From Streptomyces exfoliatus (lineage in GTDB: Bacteria > Actinomycetota > Actinomycetes > Streptomycetales > Streptomycetaceae), in contig NZ_JNZP01000003.1 in the NCBI RefSeq assembly GCF_000725545.1, positions 1 to 64,000 on the forward strand: 64,000 nt of DNA, in the 5' to 3' direction. This document shows positions 27,362-36,513 of the stretch, one piece after another (positions within the stretch are counted from its first letter, which is position 1; each line of letters opens with the position of its first letter). The notes under the pieces were generated by a model. The model had not been told where the DNA came from and did not search any database. It saw nothing but the letters and a program-made list of their open reading frames with translations. The position numbers and the translations under genes were made by a program.

Positions 27362-28135
27362 GTGCCCGTTCACCCCCGCACCCGCCCCACCGCCGCCGTC
27401 GCCGCCGTCCTGTGTGCCGCCCTCGCATTCGGCGCCACCGCCTGCGGGTCGACCACGGACGACGCGAAGCCGACGCAGGCGACGAAGCCCGCGGGGCCCT
27501 TCGGAGACCTGACGGGGTCGCAGATCGTCGACAAGGCCTTCGCGGCGACGAAGTCCGCGAAGTCGCTCACCGTCGACGTCGACCTGAAGACCGCCGACGA
27601 CCCGACCAAGGCCTACCTCTCGCTCGACGGCCAGGGACGTTGCGCCGGCACGCTGACCATGGGCGTCGACCGCACGACCGAGCTGATCAAGGCCGACGAC
27701 AAGAACGTCTACCTGCGCTTCGACGAGGCCTTCCTGCGTGAGCAGGTCAAGGACGAGAGCCAGGAGGTGCAGGACGCCACGGTCAAGGAGCTCAGGGGCC
27801 GCTGGGTGAAGACGCCCGCCTCCGACCCGGACTCCGAGGACATGCTGGCTCTCTGCGATCTGGACGGGCTGCTCAGCGGATTCGAGCAGGGCGCGAGCGG
27901 CATCGCGAAGGGCAAGGAGACGACCATCGACGGGCAGAGCGCGCTGGCCCTGACGGAGCCTGGCACGGGCGGAGAGACGAGCACGGTCTACGTGGCCACG
28001 AAGGGCACGCCGTACGTCCTGCGGATCGTCACGAAGGGCGGCGAGGAGCCGGGGACGCTCACCTTCTCGAAGTACGGGAAGCCGGTCGCGGCGAAGGTAC
28101 CGGCGGCCAAGGACATCGTCGACGTCGAGTCCTGA
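27362..28135 (+). CDS. lipoprotein, LppX/LprG-like fold possible
   Basis: A 257-residue exported lipoprotein: the signal peptide ends in the lipobox FGATACGS (Cys28). The mature part starts FGDLTGSQIVDKAFAATKSAKSLTVDVDLKT, a pattern seen in mycobacterial-type LppX/LprAFG and related DUF lipoproteins that carry hydrophobic ligands, and continues with repeated beta-strand segments. The GTG at 27362 has GGAGAG 8 bases upstream. It lies 100 bp after the DUF4190/DUF4352 gene, probably in one operon. The fold assignment is tentative. Confidence 0.8.
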   Translation: MPVHPRTRPTAAVAAVLCAALAFGATACGSTTDDAKPTQATKPAGPFGDLTGSQIVDKAFAATKSAKSLTVDVDLKTADDPTKAYLSLDGQGRCAGTLTMGVDRTTELIKADDKNVYLRFDEAFLREQVKDESQEVQDATVKELRGRWVKTPASDPDSEDMLALCDLDGLLSGFEQGASGIAKGKETTIDGQSALALTEPGTGGETSTVYVATKGTPYVLRIVTKGGEEPGTLTFSKYGKPVAAKVPAAKDIVDVES

Positions 28136-28161
28136 CCGACGGGCAGCAGGGCGGTACGCGA

Positions 28162-28190
28162 AGAGGGCCGCCCACCGGGGACGGCCCTCT
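28162..28190. terminator. bidirectional terminator
   Basis: AGAGGGCCG (28162-28170) and CGGCCCTCT (28182-28190) form a stem in the 69-bp gap between the convergent lipoprotein and acetyltransferase-like genes. Confidence 0.7.
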
Positions 28191-28204
28191 CGCTCGCGTG
28201 CGGG

Positions 28205-28951
28205 TCAGACGCGGTGCCGCACCCACACGTTGGGCTCGACGTAGACCGCGTAGCCGCGCGTGGCCTCGCAGTGGACGGGGACGAGCGCGCCCTCGACCTC
28301 GACGGGACCGTCGGTGTCGAAGGGGAGGCCGGTCCACTTCCGCCACTGCTCGACGGAGCCGGCGACCGTCATCGAGGCGGGGGCCACGGCCTCGATGACA
28401 CCGCCCGCGCGCACGTGGACCCGGAGCCACGGGTCGTGCGGCAGCCCGTCGGCCTCACGGGTGCGGAAGGCGTACTCGTGGATGGAGGCCTCGGCCTCCA
28501 GGTGCTTGCCGTTGGGGCGGACGGGGGCGACGAGTTCGGAGAAGCCCCGCTCGGCCACGTTCTTCCGCATGGCGGCCAGCATCCGGTGCGAGAGGCCCTG
28601 GCCGAGGGCGCTCGTGTCGACCGTGATCTCGATGGCGCTGACGGTGTCGGCCTCGCGGCCGTGCTTCAGGTCGGAGAACGCCCAGAGCAGCACCTCGTCC
28701 CAGCCCCGGGCGGGCAGCTCGCGGCGGCCGTCCGCGTCGAGCCGGAAGGGGACGCTGAAGCCCCGGGCGACGACCTTGCCGTCGGCGTCGGTGGCGACGA
28801 GGACGTACTCCGGCAGCTGCCGCACGATCTGCCCGATGTTCGCCCAGCCCACCGGGTCGTACATCATGAACTCGGGCCAGAGGTCACGCATGCCCCACAT
28901 CGGCCCTTCCAGTTCGGGGCGCTCGGCGAGGGTCGATATGTTGAGGTCCAT
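28205..28951 (-). CDS. GNAT-like N-acetyltransferase family protein
   Basis: A 248-residue cytoplasmic protein. The central part (SAIEITVDTSALGQGLSHRMLAAMRKNVAERGFSELVAPVRPNGK) resembles the acetyl-CoA binding motif A of GNAT enzymes, in which Q/RxxGxG/A is here 'ALGQGLSHRML'. The C-terminal part (VRAGGVIEAVAPASMTVAGSVEQWRKWTGLPFD) is a family-specific extension. The ATG at 28951 is the only good start. It stands alone between a terminator and the nuclease gene. Substrate unknown. Confidence 0.72.
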   Translation of the reverse strand: MDLNISTLAERPELEGPMWGMRDLWPEFMMYDPVGWANIGQIVRQLPEYVLVATDADGKVVARGFSVPFRLDADGRRELPARGWDEVLLWAFSDLKHGREADTVSAIEITVDTSALGQGLSHRMLAAMRKNVAERGFSELVAPVRPNGKHLEAEASIHEYAFRTREADGLPHDPWLRVHVRAGGVIEAVAPASMTVAGSVEQWRKWTGLPFDTDGPVEVEGALVPVHCEATRGYAVYVEPNVWVRHRV

Positions 28952-29012
28952 ACCCGCAGGGTAAAGATCGTTTACCGGACGCCCAACCGAATTTCCCCGT
29001 GGCGAGCCACCT

Positions 29013-29711
29013 CTACGGAAGCCTTTGCTGCGGGCAGCCGTCGAGGACCCGCTTCATCGCGTCCCGCTCGGCGCGCGTCACCCACACCCCGTACTTCTGT
29101 TTCACCGCGATCTGGCGGGCCACGTAAGGGCAGCGGTAGGCCTTGTTCGGCGGCAGCCAGGTCGCCGCGTCGCCGTCGGACTTCCGGCGGTTCGTGGCCG
29201 AGTCGACGGCGAGCAGGTTGAGCGGGTCGTTCGCGAAGCGGCGCCGGGTGCCCGGGTCCCACTTCTGCGCGCCCTTCTGCCAGGCGTCGGAGAGCGCGAC
29301 GACATGGTCGATGTCGACCTTGCTGCGGCCCCGTACGAACGTGACGGAGGTGCCGGTGTACGGGTCGTCGGCGAGGGTGCCGGAGGCGACCTTGCAGTGG
29401 CCGTCCGAGAAGCGGACACGGTCCAGGTCGCGCTTGAGTATGTCGTCTCGGGTCCCGCAGCCGTTGCCGTCGACGTCCACCCAGGCGCGGCCGAACTTCT
29501 CCCGCTCGTAACCGGTCTTGGGCGACCGGCCCTTGACGGTGAGCGTGTCCACGGCGGCCAGCGCCGTGCCGTGCGCGGCGGGCTTTCCGCCCGTACCGGA
29601 GCCGGCGCCCGCGCCTGAGCCCGGAACGTCGGCTCCCGTCGAGCATGCGGTGGTCACGAGGGTGGCGGCGGCGAGCGCCGAGGCGGCCAGGGTCCTTCGA
29701 TACGTCAGCAC
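29013..29711 (-). CDS. secreted HNH-family nuclease lipoprotein (DUF1524/GmrSD C-terminal type)
   Basis: A 232-residue exported protein. The signal peptide ends with VTTACS (lipobox-like Cys23) and is followed by a Gly/Ser-rich linker. The nuclease core is KVDIDHVVALSDAW (D135, H136), with RRRFANDPLNLLAVDSATNRRKSD and AYRCPYVARQIAVKQKYG, the arrangement of secreted HNH nucleases. Cysteines at 85, 106 and two near the C-terminus could form disulfides. The GTG start at 29711 is the only suitable one. Likely degrades extracellular DNA or RNA for nutrition or competition. No immunity gene is adjacent, as expected for an outer-surface enzyme. Confidence 0.85.
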   Translation of the reverse strand: MLTYRRTLAASALAAATLVTTACSTGADVPGSGAGAGSGTGGKPAAHGTALAAVDTLTVKGRSPKTGYEREKFGRAWVDVDGNGCGTRDDILKRDLDRVRFSDGHCKVASGTLADDPYTGTSVTFVRGRSKVDIDHVVALSDAWQKGAQKWDPGTRRRFANDPLNLLAVDSATNRRKSDGDAATWLPPNKAYRCPYVARQIAVKQKYGVWVTRAERDAMKRVLDGCPQQRLP

Positions 29712-29751
29712 CCCGGAATCCTAGGCGGGGGGTGCCGTCGCGGCCCGGGGC

Positions 29752-30738
29752 TCACACCTTCCCGATGCCGAGGGTGTTCTCCGCGGGCAGCAGGCCGGAG
29801 CCGATCGCGGCCAGCCAGGGGCCGCCGAGCAGGTCGGCGAGGCGGGCGGTGGCGTCGGGGCCGAGGGCGGTCCAGGGCGCGGCGGCCAGCTCGTCGGTGC
29901 GCCGCTCGACCCCGGCGCGCAGCGCCCGGCCGGCGTCCGTGGCCACCCCTTCGGGGTCCACGAGTCCCCGGGCGCCCAGCCGTTCCCGCGCGGCGGTCCA
30001 CTCGGCCGCGCTCCAGCCCCGGCTCGCGAAGACGGGCTCGGGGGCGGCGCCCACGGCCGCGAAGGAGACGAGCGCCTCGACCGGGTCGAGGGAGGCGGCG
30101 GCGAGGGCGGCGACATGCCCGTCGCCCCGGTGCTCGCGCAGAATCGTCGCGGCCTGCCAGAGGGCCAGGTGCGGGGCCTCGGGCCAGGGCAGTCCGGCGT
30201 TGGCGGCGGCGAGCGGGCGCCCCGCAGGGCGGGAGCGCACCGGGCCGGGGGCCTCGGCCGCATCGGAGGCCACCGGGCCGGAGGTCACGCCGTCGGGGCT
30301 CACCGCCGCGTCGGCGGCGCGGCGGGCGAGCGCGGCGGCCTCGGCGAACTCGGGGCGGTCGACGAGGTCGCCGAAGAGCGCCCGGTAGGTGCGGTCGACG
30401 GCCCGGAGGCGGCCGGCAAGGACCTCGGCCGGTTCGGCGGTCTCCCAGGCGGCGGGGACGTACCGGGCGACCATGGCGGGGCTGAAGCTGTAGAAGGCGG
30501 AGGCGACCCGGTCGACGTCGGCCGCTCCGAGGGGCGCGGCGCGCCAGGCGAAGTAGGCGGGCCAGCGTTCGCTGGTGTCGTAGCCGAGGGCGGCGGCCTC
30601 GTGGAAGGCCTCGGGGGCGTAGTAGAGCAGGGCGTGCAGGGGTTCGAGCAGGTGCCACATCTGACGTACGCGTCCGGTCTCCACAGTTTCCACGGCGTCT
30701 TCCACGGCGTCCTCCTCGCGAACGGACTCACTCATCAT
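29752..30738 (-). CDS. SCO6745-family helical protein
   Basis: A 328-residue soluble, alanine-rich, mostly helical protein matching the Streptomyces SCO6745 family of unknown function. The start region MWHLLEPLHALLYYAPEAFHEAAALGYD is the conserved N-terminal block, and the C-terminal half (AEWTAARERLGARGLVD ... RTDELAAAPWTALG) resembles a winged-helix module. The M at 30738 abuts the first TetR operator copy, so either the mRNA is leaderless or translation begins at the M 25 codons in (30663). It is divergently transcribed from a TetR gene and probably is the repressor's target. Confidence 0.72.
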   Translation of the reverse strand: MMSESVREEDAVEDAVETVETGRVRQMWHLLEPLHALLYYAPEAFHEAAALGYDTSERWPAYFAWRAAPLGAADVDRVASAFYSFSPAMVARYVPAAWETAEPAEVLAGRLRAVDRTYRALFGDLVDRPEFAEAAALARRAADAAVSPDGVTSGPVASDAAEAPGPVRSRPAGRPLAAANAGLPWPEAPHLALWQAATILREHRGDGHVAALAAASLDPVEALVSFAAVGAAPEPVFASRGWSAAEWTAARERLGARGLVDPEGVATDAGRALRAGVERRTDELAAAPWTALGPDATARLADLLGGPWLAAIGSGLLPAENTLGIGKV

Positions 30739-30755
30739 CTTGTCACTGACTAGAT
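30739..30755. promoter_or_regulatory. TetR-type operator copy 1
   Basis: CTTGTCACTGACTAGAT contains the imperfect palindrome CTTGTCA-C-TGACTAG (one mismatch between arms). It abuts the SCO6745-like start codon. An almost identical copy lies at 30776-30792. Confidence 0.65.
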
Positions 30756-30775
30756 AGTGCGCGGACCCGCCCGAA

Positions 30776-30792
30776 CTTGTCAATGACTAGAT
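30776..30792. promoter_or_regulatory. TetR-type operator copy 2
   Basis: CTTGTCAATGACTAGAT differs from copy 1 only at the centre base. Its start is 37 bp after that of copy 1 and it ends 18 bp before the tetR ATG, so it should control both divergent genes. Confidence 0.65.
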
Positions 30793-30810
30793 GAGGGATA
30801 CGCTGCTGCC

Positions 30811-31389
30811 ATGACGAGTCGGAGCACCTACCACCACGGCGACCTGCGGCAGGCCGTCCTCGCCGCCGCCCTCGACGTCATCGCCGCCGACGGCCCCGGG
30901 GCGCTCAGCCTGCGCGACCTCGCGCGCCGCGCGGGCGTCTCGCACGCCGCACCCGCCCACCACTTCAAGGACCGCACCGGACTCCTCACGGCGCTCGCCG
31001 CCCAGGGGTACGGGCTCCTCGCCGAGACCCTGGCCGCCGCGCCGGACCTCCGCGAGCGCGGGGTGCGGTACGTGCGCTTCGCCGTGGAGCACCCCGCCCA
31101 CTTCCAGGTGATGTTCCAGCCGGACCTGCTGCGCGCCGACGACCCGGACCTCCTGGCCGCCAAGGAACGCGCCTCGGCCGAACTCCGCGCGGGCGTCGCC
31201 GGCCTGACGGATCTCCCCGACGCCCGCACGGCGGGCATCGCCGCCTGGTCCCTCGCCCACGGCTTCGCGACCCTGCTCCTCACCCACAACGTGCGGGACG
31301 CGCTGGGCGACAGCGACCCGGAGGACTACTTCCGATCCCTCACCGGCCTGCTCTTCGCCGGCCAACTCCCTTTGGCCGAGGGGGAATAG
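30811..31389 (+). CDS. TetR/AcrR family transcriptional regulator
   Basis: A 192-residue one-component regulator. The N-terminal HTH block is typical: YHHGDLRQAVLAAALDVIAADG, LSLRDLARRAGVSHAAPAHHF with the recognition helix, then KDRTGLLTALAAQGY. The C-terminal ligand/dimer domain is of the TetR_C WHG-like type (FAVEHPAHFQVMFQPDLLRA). Divergent from the SCO6745-like gene with two operator copies in the 72-bp gap; autoregulation and repression of the divergent gene are the expected mode. Ligand unknown. Confidence 0.9.
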   Translation: MTSRSTYHHGDLRQAVLAAALDVIAADGPGALSLRDLARRAGVSHAAPAHHFKDRTGLLTALAAQGYGLLAETLAAAPDLRERGVRYVRFAVEHPAHFQVMFQPDLLRADDPDLLAAKERASAELRAGVAGLTDLPDARTAGIAAWSLAHGFATLLLTHNVRDALGDSDPEDYFRSLTGLLFAGQLPLAEGE

Positions 31390-31417
31390 GAGGCACCCTC
31401 CGGTAATTGACCGAAGC

Positions 31418-32677
31418 ATGCACACGACGAACACCCTCCGCCGCACCGCCCTGGCCCTCGTCACCACCGCCGCCCTGGCGCTGGCACCGACCGCCCTCGC
31501 CGACACCGGACACCACGGCCCCGACTGGCGGGCCGCCTGGGCCGCCTCCCCGCAGTCGCCGACCGCGCCCTTCGGCGCCAACTGGTCGCAGCAGGGCTTC
31601 GACAACCACACGGTCCGCCAGGTCGTCCGCGTCACGACCGGCGGCACCCGGGCCCGGATCGAGCTGACGAACCGTTACGGCACCAACCCCCTGCGGATCA
31701 CGGGGGCCACCGTCGCCCGCACGGCGGAAGGCGGCGCCGTGCGCCCCGGATCCGTGCGCCACCTCCGCTTCGACGGTCGGCCGTCCGTCACGATCCCGGC
31801 CGGCGGCACCCTCCTCAGCGACGCCGCGCACCTCCCCGTAGACGCCTTCGGATCGCTGACCGTCACGCTCTACCTGGCGGACGAGACCGGACCCGCGACC
31901 TTCCACCACTTCTCCTCGGCCACCAGCTACCGCGCCACCGGCGACCACCGCGCCGACCTCACCGGCACGGCCTTCGAGGAGACCAGCGCCTCCTGGTACT
32001 TCCTCTCCGGCGTCGAGGTCACCGGCGGCCGGGACACCGCGCGCCGCAGCGGCGTCGTCACCTTCGGCGACTCCATCACCGACGGCGTGGGATCCACCCA
32101 GGACACCGACCACCGTTACCCCGACGAGCTCGCCGAACGCCTCGCCTCGGCCGGCCGCCCCCGTGCCGTCCTCAACCACGGCATCGCCGGAAACCAGGTC
32201 GTCAACGACACCACCTGGGCGGGCGAGAAGGCCCTGACGCGCTTCCGACAGGACGTCCTCACCGAGCCCGGCGTGCGGACCGTCGTCATCCTCGAAGGCA
32301 TCAACGACATCGGCGGCAGCACGGTGGACTTCCCCTCCGCCGCGACCCCCGACGTCCCCGTCGACCGGCTGATCGCGGGCCACCGCACCCTGATCCGCGA
32401 AGCCCACGCCAAGGGCCTCAAGGTCATCGGCGCGACCCTGACCCCGGTCAAGGGCTCCTCCTACGACAGTCCGGCCAACGAGGCCAAGCGGGACGCCTTC
32501 AACACCTGGGTCCGCACCTCGGGCGCGTACGACGCGATCGTCGACTTCGACCGCGCCGTCGCGGACCCGACCGACCCGGACCGCATCCTCCCCGCGTACG
32601 ACTCGGGCGACGGCCTCCACCCGAACGACGCGGGCTACACCGCGATGGCCGAGGCGCTGGACCTCGACGAGCTCTGA
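31418..32677 (+). CDS. secreted SGNH/GDSL hydrolase
   Basis: A 419-residue secreted esterase/lipase. Signal peptide LALVTTAALALAPTALADT ends near residue 28. Residues ~35-205 form a beta-rich N-terminal domain; the SGNH catalytic domain follows with block I FGDSITDG (Ser219), block II NHGIAGNQV, block III EGINDIGGS and block V DGLHPNDAG with the catalytic His. This is the architecture of Streptomyces secreted GDSL esterases. The ATG has only a distant AGGAGG 24 bases upstream, so the leader is unusual. Acts outside the cell on an ester or acetylated polysaccharide. Confidence 0.9.
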   Translation: MHTTNTLRRTALALVTTAALALAPTALADTGHHGPDWRAAWAASPQSPTAPFGANWSQQGFDNHTVRQVVRVTTGGTRARIELTNRYGTNPLRITGATVARTAEGGAVRPGSVRHLRFDGRPSVTIPAGGTLLSDAAHLPVDAFGSLTVTLYLADETGPATFHHFSSATSYRATGDHRADLTGTAFEETSASWYFLSGVEVTGGRDTARRSGVVTFGDSITDGVGSTQDTDHRYPDELAERLASAGRPRAVLNHGIAGNQVVNDTTWAGEKALTRFRQDVLTEPGVRTVVILEGINDIGGSTVDFPSAATPDVPVDRLIAGHRTLIREAHAKGLKVIGATLTPVKGSSYDSPANEAKRDAFNTWVRTSGAYDAIVDFDRAVADPTDPDRILPAYDSGDGLHPNDAGYTAMAEALDLDEL

Positions 32678-32683
32678 GCGGGA

Positions 32684-32715
32684 AGGGGTGCGTGGAAGAA
32701 GTCCCACGCACCCCT
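32684..32715. terminator. bidirectional terminator
   Basis: AGGGGTGCGTGG (32684-32695) pairs perfectly with CCACGCACCCCT (32704-32715) between the convergent hydrolase and mfd genes. Confidence 0.8.
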
Positions 32716-32723
32716 GAGACCGA

Positions 32724-35700
32724 CTACGACCCGAGGATCGTCGTCAGGAACTCGCCCGTCCACGCGAGGAGTTCGCGACCCACCACCGGCTTGCCGCCGA
32801 TCTTGCCCGACGTCGGGCGCGGCACCAGGATCTGATGGACCGCCGGCTTGATCACCGTGCGCGGGTACAGGCGCTTCAGGCGCAGCTCCTGCGACTCGCG
32901 CAACTCCACCGGCGCGAAGCGGATGTTGGGCCCCTGGAGGACGATCTCGCCGACCCCGCACGCCCGCGCCAGCATCCGCAGGCCCGCCACCAGGAGCAGG
33001 TTCTCGACCGGCTCCGGCAGCTTGCCGTAGCGGTCGGTCAGCTCCTCGCGTACGGCCCTGATGTCCTCCTCCGAGTTCGCGGAGGCGATCGAACGGTAGG
33101 CCTGGAGCCGCAGCCGCTCCCCCGGCGCGTAGTCGTGCGGCATGTGGGCGTCGACCGGCAGCTCGATCTTCACCTCGAGGGGAGCCTCCTCCTCGGCCCC
33201 GCCCTCCATCTGCGCCCGGTAGTCCGCGACCGCCTCGCCGACCATCCGTACGTACAGGTCGAAGCCGACGCCCGCGATGTGGCCGGACTGCTCGCCGCCG
33301 AGCAGGTTGCCCGCGCCCCGGATCTCCAGGTCCTTCATCGCGACGTACATGCCGGCGCCCATCTCGGTGTGCTGGGCGATCGTCGCGAGCCGCTCGTGCG
33401 CGGTCTCCGTCAGCGGCTTCTCCGGCGGGTAGAGGAAGTAGGCGTAACCCCTCTCCCGTCCTCGACCGACCCGGCCGCGCAGCTGGTGGAGCTGCGAGAG
33501 GCCGAAGTTGTCGCCGCGCTCCACGATCAGGGTGTTGGCGTTGGAGATGTCGATGCCGGACTCGACGATCGTCGTCGAGACGAGCACGTCGAACTTCTTC
33601 TCCCAGAAGTCGACGACCACCTGCTCCAGGGCGCTCTCGCCCATCTGGCCGTGGGCCGTCGCGATCCGCGCCTCGGGCACGATCTCGCGCAGCCGCGCCG
33701 CCGCCCGGTCGATCGAGTCGACCCGGTTGTGGATGTAGAAGACCTGGCCCTCGCGCAGGAGCTCACGCCGGACGGCGGCGCCGATCTGCTTCTCCTCGTA
33801 CGGCCCGACGAAGGTGAGGACCGGGTGCCGCTCCTCCGGCGGAGTGGTGATCGTCGACATCTCGCGGATGCCCGTCACCGCCATCTCCAGCGTGCGCGGA
33901 ATCGGGGTGGCCGACATGGTCAGCACGTCGACGTTGGCCCGGAGCTTCTTCAGCTGCTCCTTGTGCTCGACGCCGAACCGCTGCTCCTCGTCGACGATGA
34001 CGAGACCGAGGTCCTTGAACTTCGTCTCGGAGGAGAACAGGCGGTGGGTGCCGATGACGATGTCGACCGAGCCCTCCCGCAGCCCCTCCAGGGTCGCCTT
34101 GGACTCGGTGTCCGACTGGAAACGGGACAGCGCCCGCACCTTCACGGGGAACTGCGAGTACCGCTCGCTGAACGTGCCGAAGTGCTGCTGCACCAGCAGG
34201 GTCGTCGGGACGAGCACCGCGACCTGCTTGCCGTCCTGGACGGCCTTGAAGGCCGCCCGCACGGCGATCTCCGTCTTGCCGTAGCCGACGTCGCCACAGA
34301 TCAGCCGGTCCATCGGGACCGTCTTCTCCATGTCCTCCTTCACCTCGGCGATGGTGGACAGCTGGTCGGGGGTCTCCGCGTACGGGAAGGCGTCCTCCAG
34401 CTCCCGCTGCCAGGGGGTGTCCGGGCCGAAGGCGTGACCGGGCGCCGCCATCCGCGCCGAGTACAGCTTGATCAGGTCGGCGGCGATCTCCTTGACGGCC
34501 TTCTTCGCGCGCGCCTTCGTCTTCGTCCAGTCCGCGCCGCCGAGCCGGTGCAGGGTCGGCGCCTCGCCGCCCACGTACTTGGTGACCTGCTCCAGCTGGT
34601 CGGTCGGGATGTACAGCCGGTCGCCCGGCTGGCCGCGCTTCGCGGGGGCGTACTCGACGAGGAGGTACTCGCGGGTCGCGCCCTGCACGGTCCGCTGGAC
34701 CATCTCCACGTACCGGCCGACACCGTGCTGCTCGTGCACGATGTAGTCGCCGACCTCCAGGGTCAGCGGGTCGATCGTCTTCCGGCGCTTGGCCGGCATC
34801 CGCTGGCCGTCCTTGCCGGCCGCCTTCTGGCCGGACAGGTCGGTCTCGGTGAGCACGGCCAGCCGGAGCGCCGGGTCGACGAAGCCGTAGTCGATGGAGC
34901 CGGTCGACACGTGCACGACGGACGGCGAGATCTCCGCCAGGTCGGCGTCGAGGCGGGCGGCGATGCCCTCGCCGCCGAGGACCTCGACCGTACGGGTGGC
35001 GGGCCCGTGGGCCTCCGTCACGTACACCGTGCGCCAGCCGTCGGCCAGCCAGCCCTTGGTGTCCGCGAGCGCGCGGGCGGTGTCGCCCCGGTACGACTCG
35101 GGGGCGTGCATGCCGAGGGTGAGGGTGTCCCTGTCGCCCGGCACGGACTCGTCGGCCGCGAACGGCGACACCGACCACCACGCCATGCCGAGCTCGCGCG
35201 CCCGGTCCCGTACGTCCGCGATCCCCCACAGGGAGGCCGCGCCGACGTCGATCGGGGCCTCGCCGCCGCCGGCGGTCGCCGCCCACGAGGCCTGCAGGAA
35301 CTCCTGGCTCGTGGCGACGAGGTCGGCGGCCCGGGTCCGCACCCGCTCCGGGTCGCAGACGACGGCCATGGAGCCCTTGGGGAGCACGTCGAGCAGCAGC
35401 TCCATGTCGTCGACGAGGACCGGCGCGAGGGACTCCATGCCCTCGACGGCGATCCCCTCGGCGATCTTGTTGAGCAGCTCGCCCAGCTCCGGGTGCTCCT
35501 CGGCGAGCGCCGCCGCCCGCTGCCGTACGTCCTCGGTGAGCAGCAGCTCACGGCAGGGCGGCGCCCACAGGCCGTGTTCGGCGACTTCGAGGGACCGCTG
35601 GTCGGCGACCTTGAAGTAACGGATCTCCTCGACGTCGTCGCCCCAGAACTCGATCCGGAGGGGGTGCTCCTCGGTCGGCGGGAAGACGTCCAGGATGCCG

Positions 35701-36260
35701 CCGCGCACGGCGAACTCGCCGCGCTTCTCGACCAGCTCGACGCGGGAGTACGCGGCGGCGGCGAGCCCCTCGACGATGTCGTTGAGATCGGCGGTCTGCC
35801 CACTGCGCAGGCTCACCGGCTCAAGGTCACCGAGCCCCTTGACCTGCGGCTGAAGCACGGACCGAATCGGCGCGACGACCACGCTGACGGGGCCCGCGGC
35901 CGGGTCGTCGTCCCGGGGATGGGCCAGCCGGCGCAGCACGGCGAGGCGTCGGCCGACGGTGTCGGAGCGGGGCGAGAGCCGCTCGTGCGGCAGCGTCTCC
36001 CAGGAGGGGTACTCGACGACCCGGTCCGGGTCGAGCAGCGAGCGCAGCGCGGCGGCGAGGTCCTCGGCCTCCCGCCCGGTCGCGGTCACCGCGAGCACCG
36101 GCCGCCCGGAGTCCCGGGCGAGCGCGGCGACGGCGAAGGGCCGCGCGGCCGCCGGCCCGACCAGATCGACGTGGGGCCGGTTGCCGTCGGCGGCGGCCTT
36201 CACCGCCTCGGCGAGGGCGGCGTCCTTGACGACGACGTCGAGCAGACCGTGCAGACTCAT
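32724..36260 (-). CDS. mfd: transcription-repair coupling factor Mfd
   Basis: An 1178-residue translocase that displaces RNA polymerase stalled at DNA lesions and recruits UvrA. The N-terminal UvrB-homology part (EYPSWETLPHERLSPRSDTVGRRLAVL) is followed by the CarD-like RNA-polymerase interaction domain (VGDYIVHEQHGVGRYVEM), the RecG-like motor with Walker A CGDVGYGKTE, DEEQRFG and MSATPIPRTL, motif V/VI SQLHQLRGRVGRG, and the C-terminal TRCF domain. ATG 36260 gives the family-standard N-terminus MSLHGLLDVV; the 77-codon upstream extension in frame is GC-rich spacer. It follows a terminated ABC operon, so has its own promoter. Confidence 0.97.
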   Translation of the reverse strand: MSLHGLLDVVVKDAALAEAVKAAADGNRPHVDLVGPAAARPFAVAALARDSGRPVLAVTATGREAEDLAAALRSLLDPDRVVEYPSWETLPHERLSPRSDTVGRRLAVLRRLAHPRDDDPAAGPVSVVVAPIRSVLQPQVKGLGDLEPVSLRSGQTADLNDIVEGLAAAAYSRVELVEKRGEFAVRGGILDVFPPTEEHPLRIEFWGDDVEEIRYFKVADQRSLEVAEHGLWAPPCRELLLTEDVRQRAAALAEEHPELGELLNKIAEGIAVEGMESLAPVLVDDMELLLDVLPKGSMAVVCDPERVRTRAADLVATSQEFLQASWAATAGGGEAPIDVGAASLWGIADVRDRARELGMAWWSVSPFAADESVPGDRDTLTLGMHAPESYRGDTARALADTKGWLADGWRTVYVTEAHGPATRTVEVLGGEGIAARLDADLAEISPSVVHVSTGSIDYGFVDPALRLAVLTETDLSGQKAAGKDGQRMPAKRRKTIDPLTLEVGDYIVHEQHGVGRYVEMVQRTVQGATREYLLVEYAPAKRGQPGDRLYIPTDQLEQVTKYVGGEAPTLHRLGGADWTKTKARAKKAVKEIAADLIKLYSARMAAPGHAFGPDTPWQRELEDAFPYAETPDQLSTIAEVKEDMEKTVPMDRLICGDVGYGKTEIAVRAAFKAVQDGKQVAVLVPTTLLVQQHFGTFSERYSQFPVKVRALSRFQSDTESKATLEGLREGSVDIVIGTHRLFSSETKFKDLGLVIVDEEQRFGVEHKEQLKKLRANVDVLTMSATPIPRTLEMAVTGIREMSTITTPPEERHPVLTFVGPYEEKQIGAAVRRELLREGQVFYIHNRVDSIDRAAARLREIVPEARIATAHGQMGESALEQVVVDFWEKKFDVLVSTTIVESGIDISNANTLIVERGDNFGLSQLHQLRGRVGRGRERGYAYFLYPPEKPLTETAHERLATIAQHTEMGAGMYVAMKDLEIRGAGNLLGGEQSGHIAGVGFDLYVRMVGEAVADYRAQMEGGAEEEAPLEVKIELPVDAHMPHDYAPGERLRLQAYRSIASANSEEDIRAVREELTDRYGKLPEPVENLLLVAGLRMLARACGVGEIVLQGPNIRFAPVELRESQELRLKRLYPRTVIKPAVHQILVPRPTSGKIGGKPVVGRELLAWTGEFLTTILGS

Positions 36261-36460
36261 GGACTTCCATCCCGGGTTCGGACTACGGGGGCGGACAACG
36301 CGAACAGCCCGACACGTGTCACGGGCCGGGGTGGTCCCGGACACGTACGGCCCGGTCCGCCCCAGCCTACGACGCGCCACGACCCCCCGCCCCCGAAACA
36401 CGACCCACCTGCACTTCCGCGGCCTGCGGCGCCCGGGGCTGGGCCCGCCGGGAAACGGGT

Positions 36461-36494
36461 CGGGTGCCGGCCCCTGGCAGGGGGTCGGCACCCG
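36461..36494 (-). terminator. terminator of the second ABC operon
   Basis: CGGGTGCCG (36461-36469) and CGGCACCCG (36486-36494), with an inner CCCC/GGGG pairing, lie 20 bp after the permease stop. Confidence 0.75.
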
Positions 36495-36513
36495 GGTCGC
36501 TTCGCGGCCGCGG

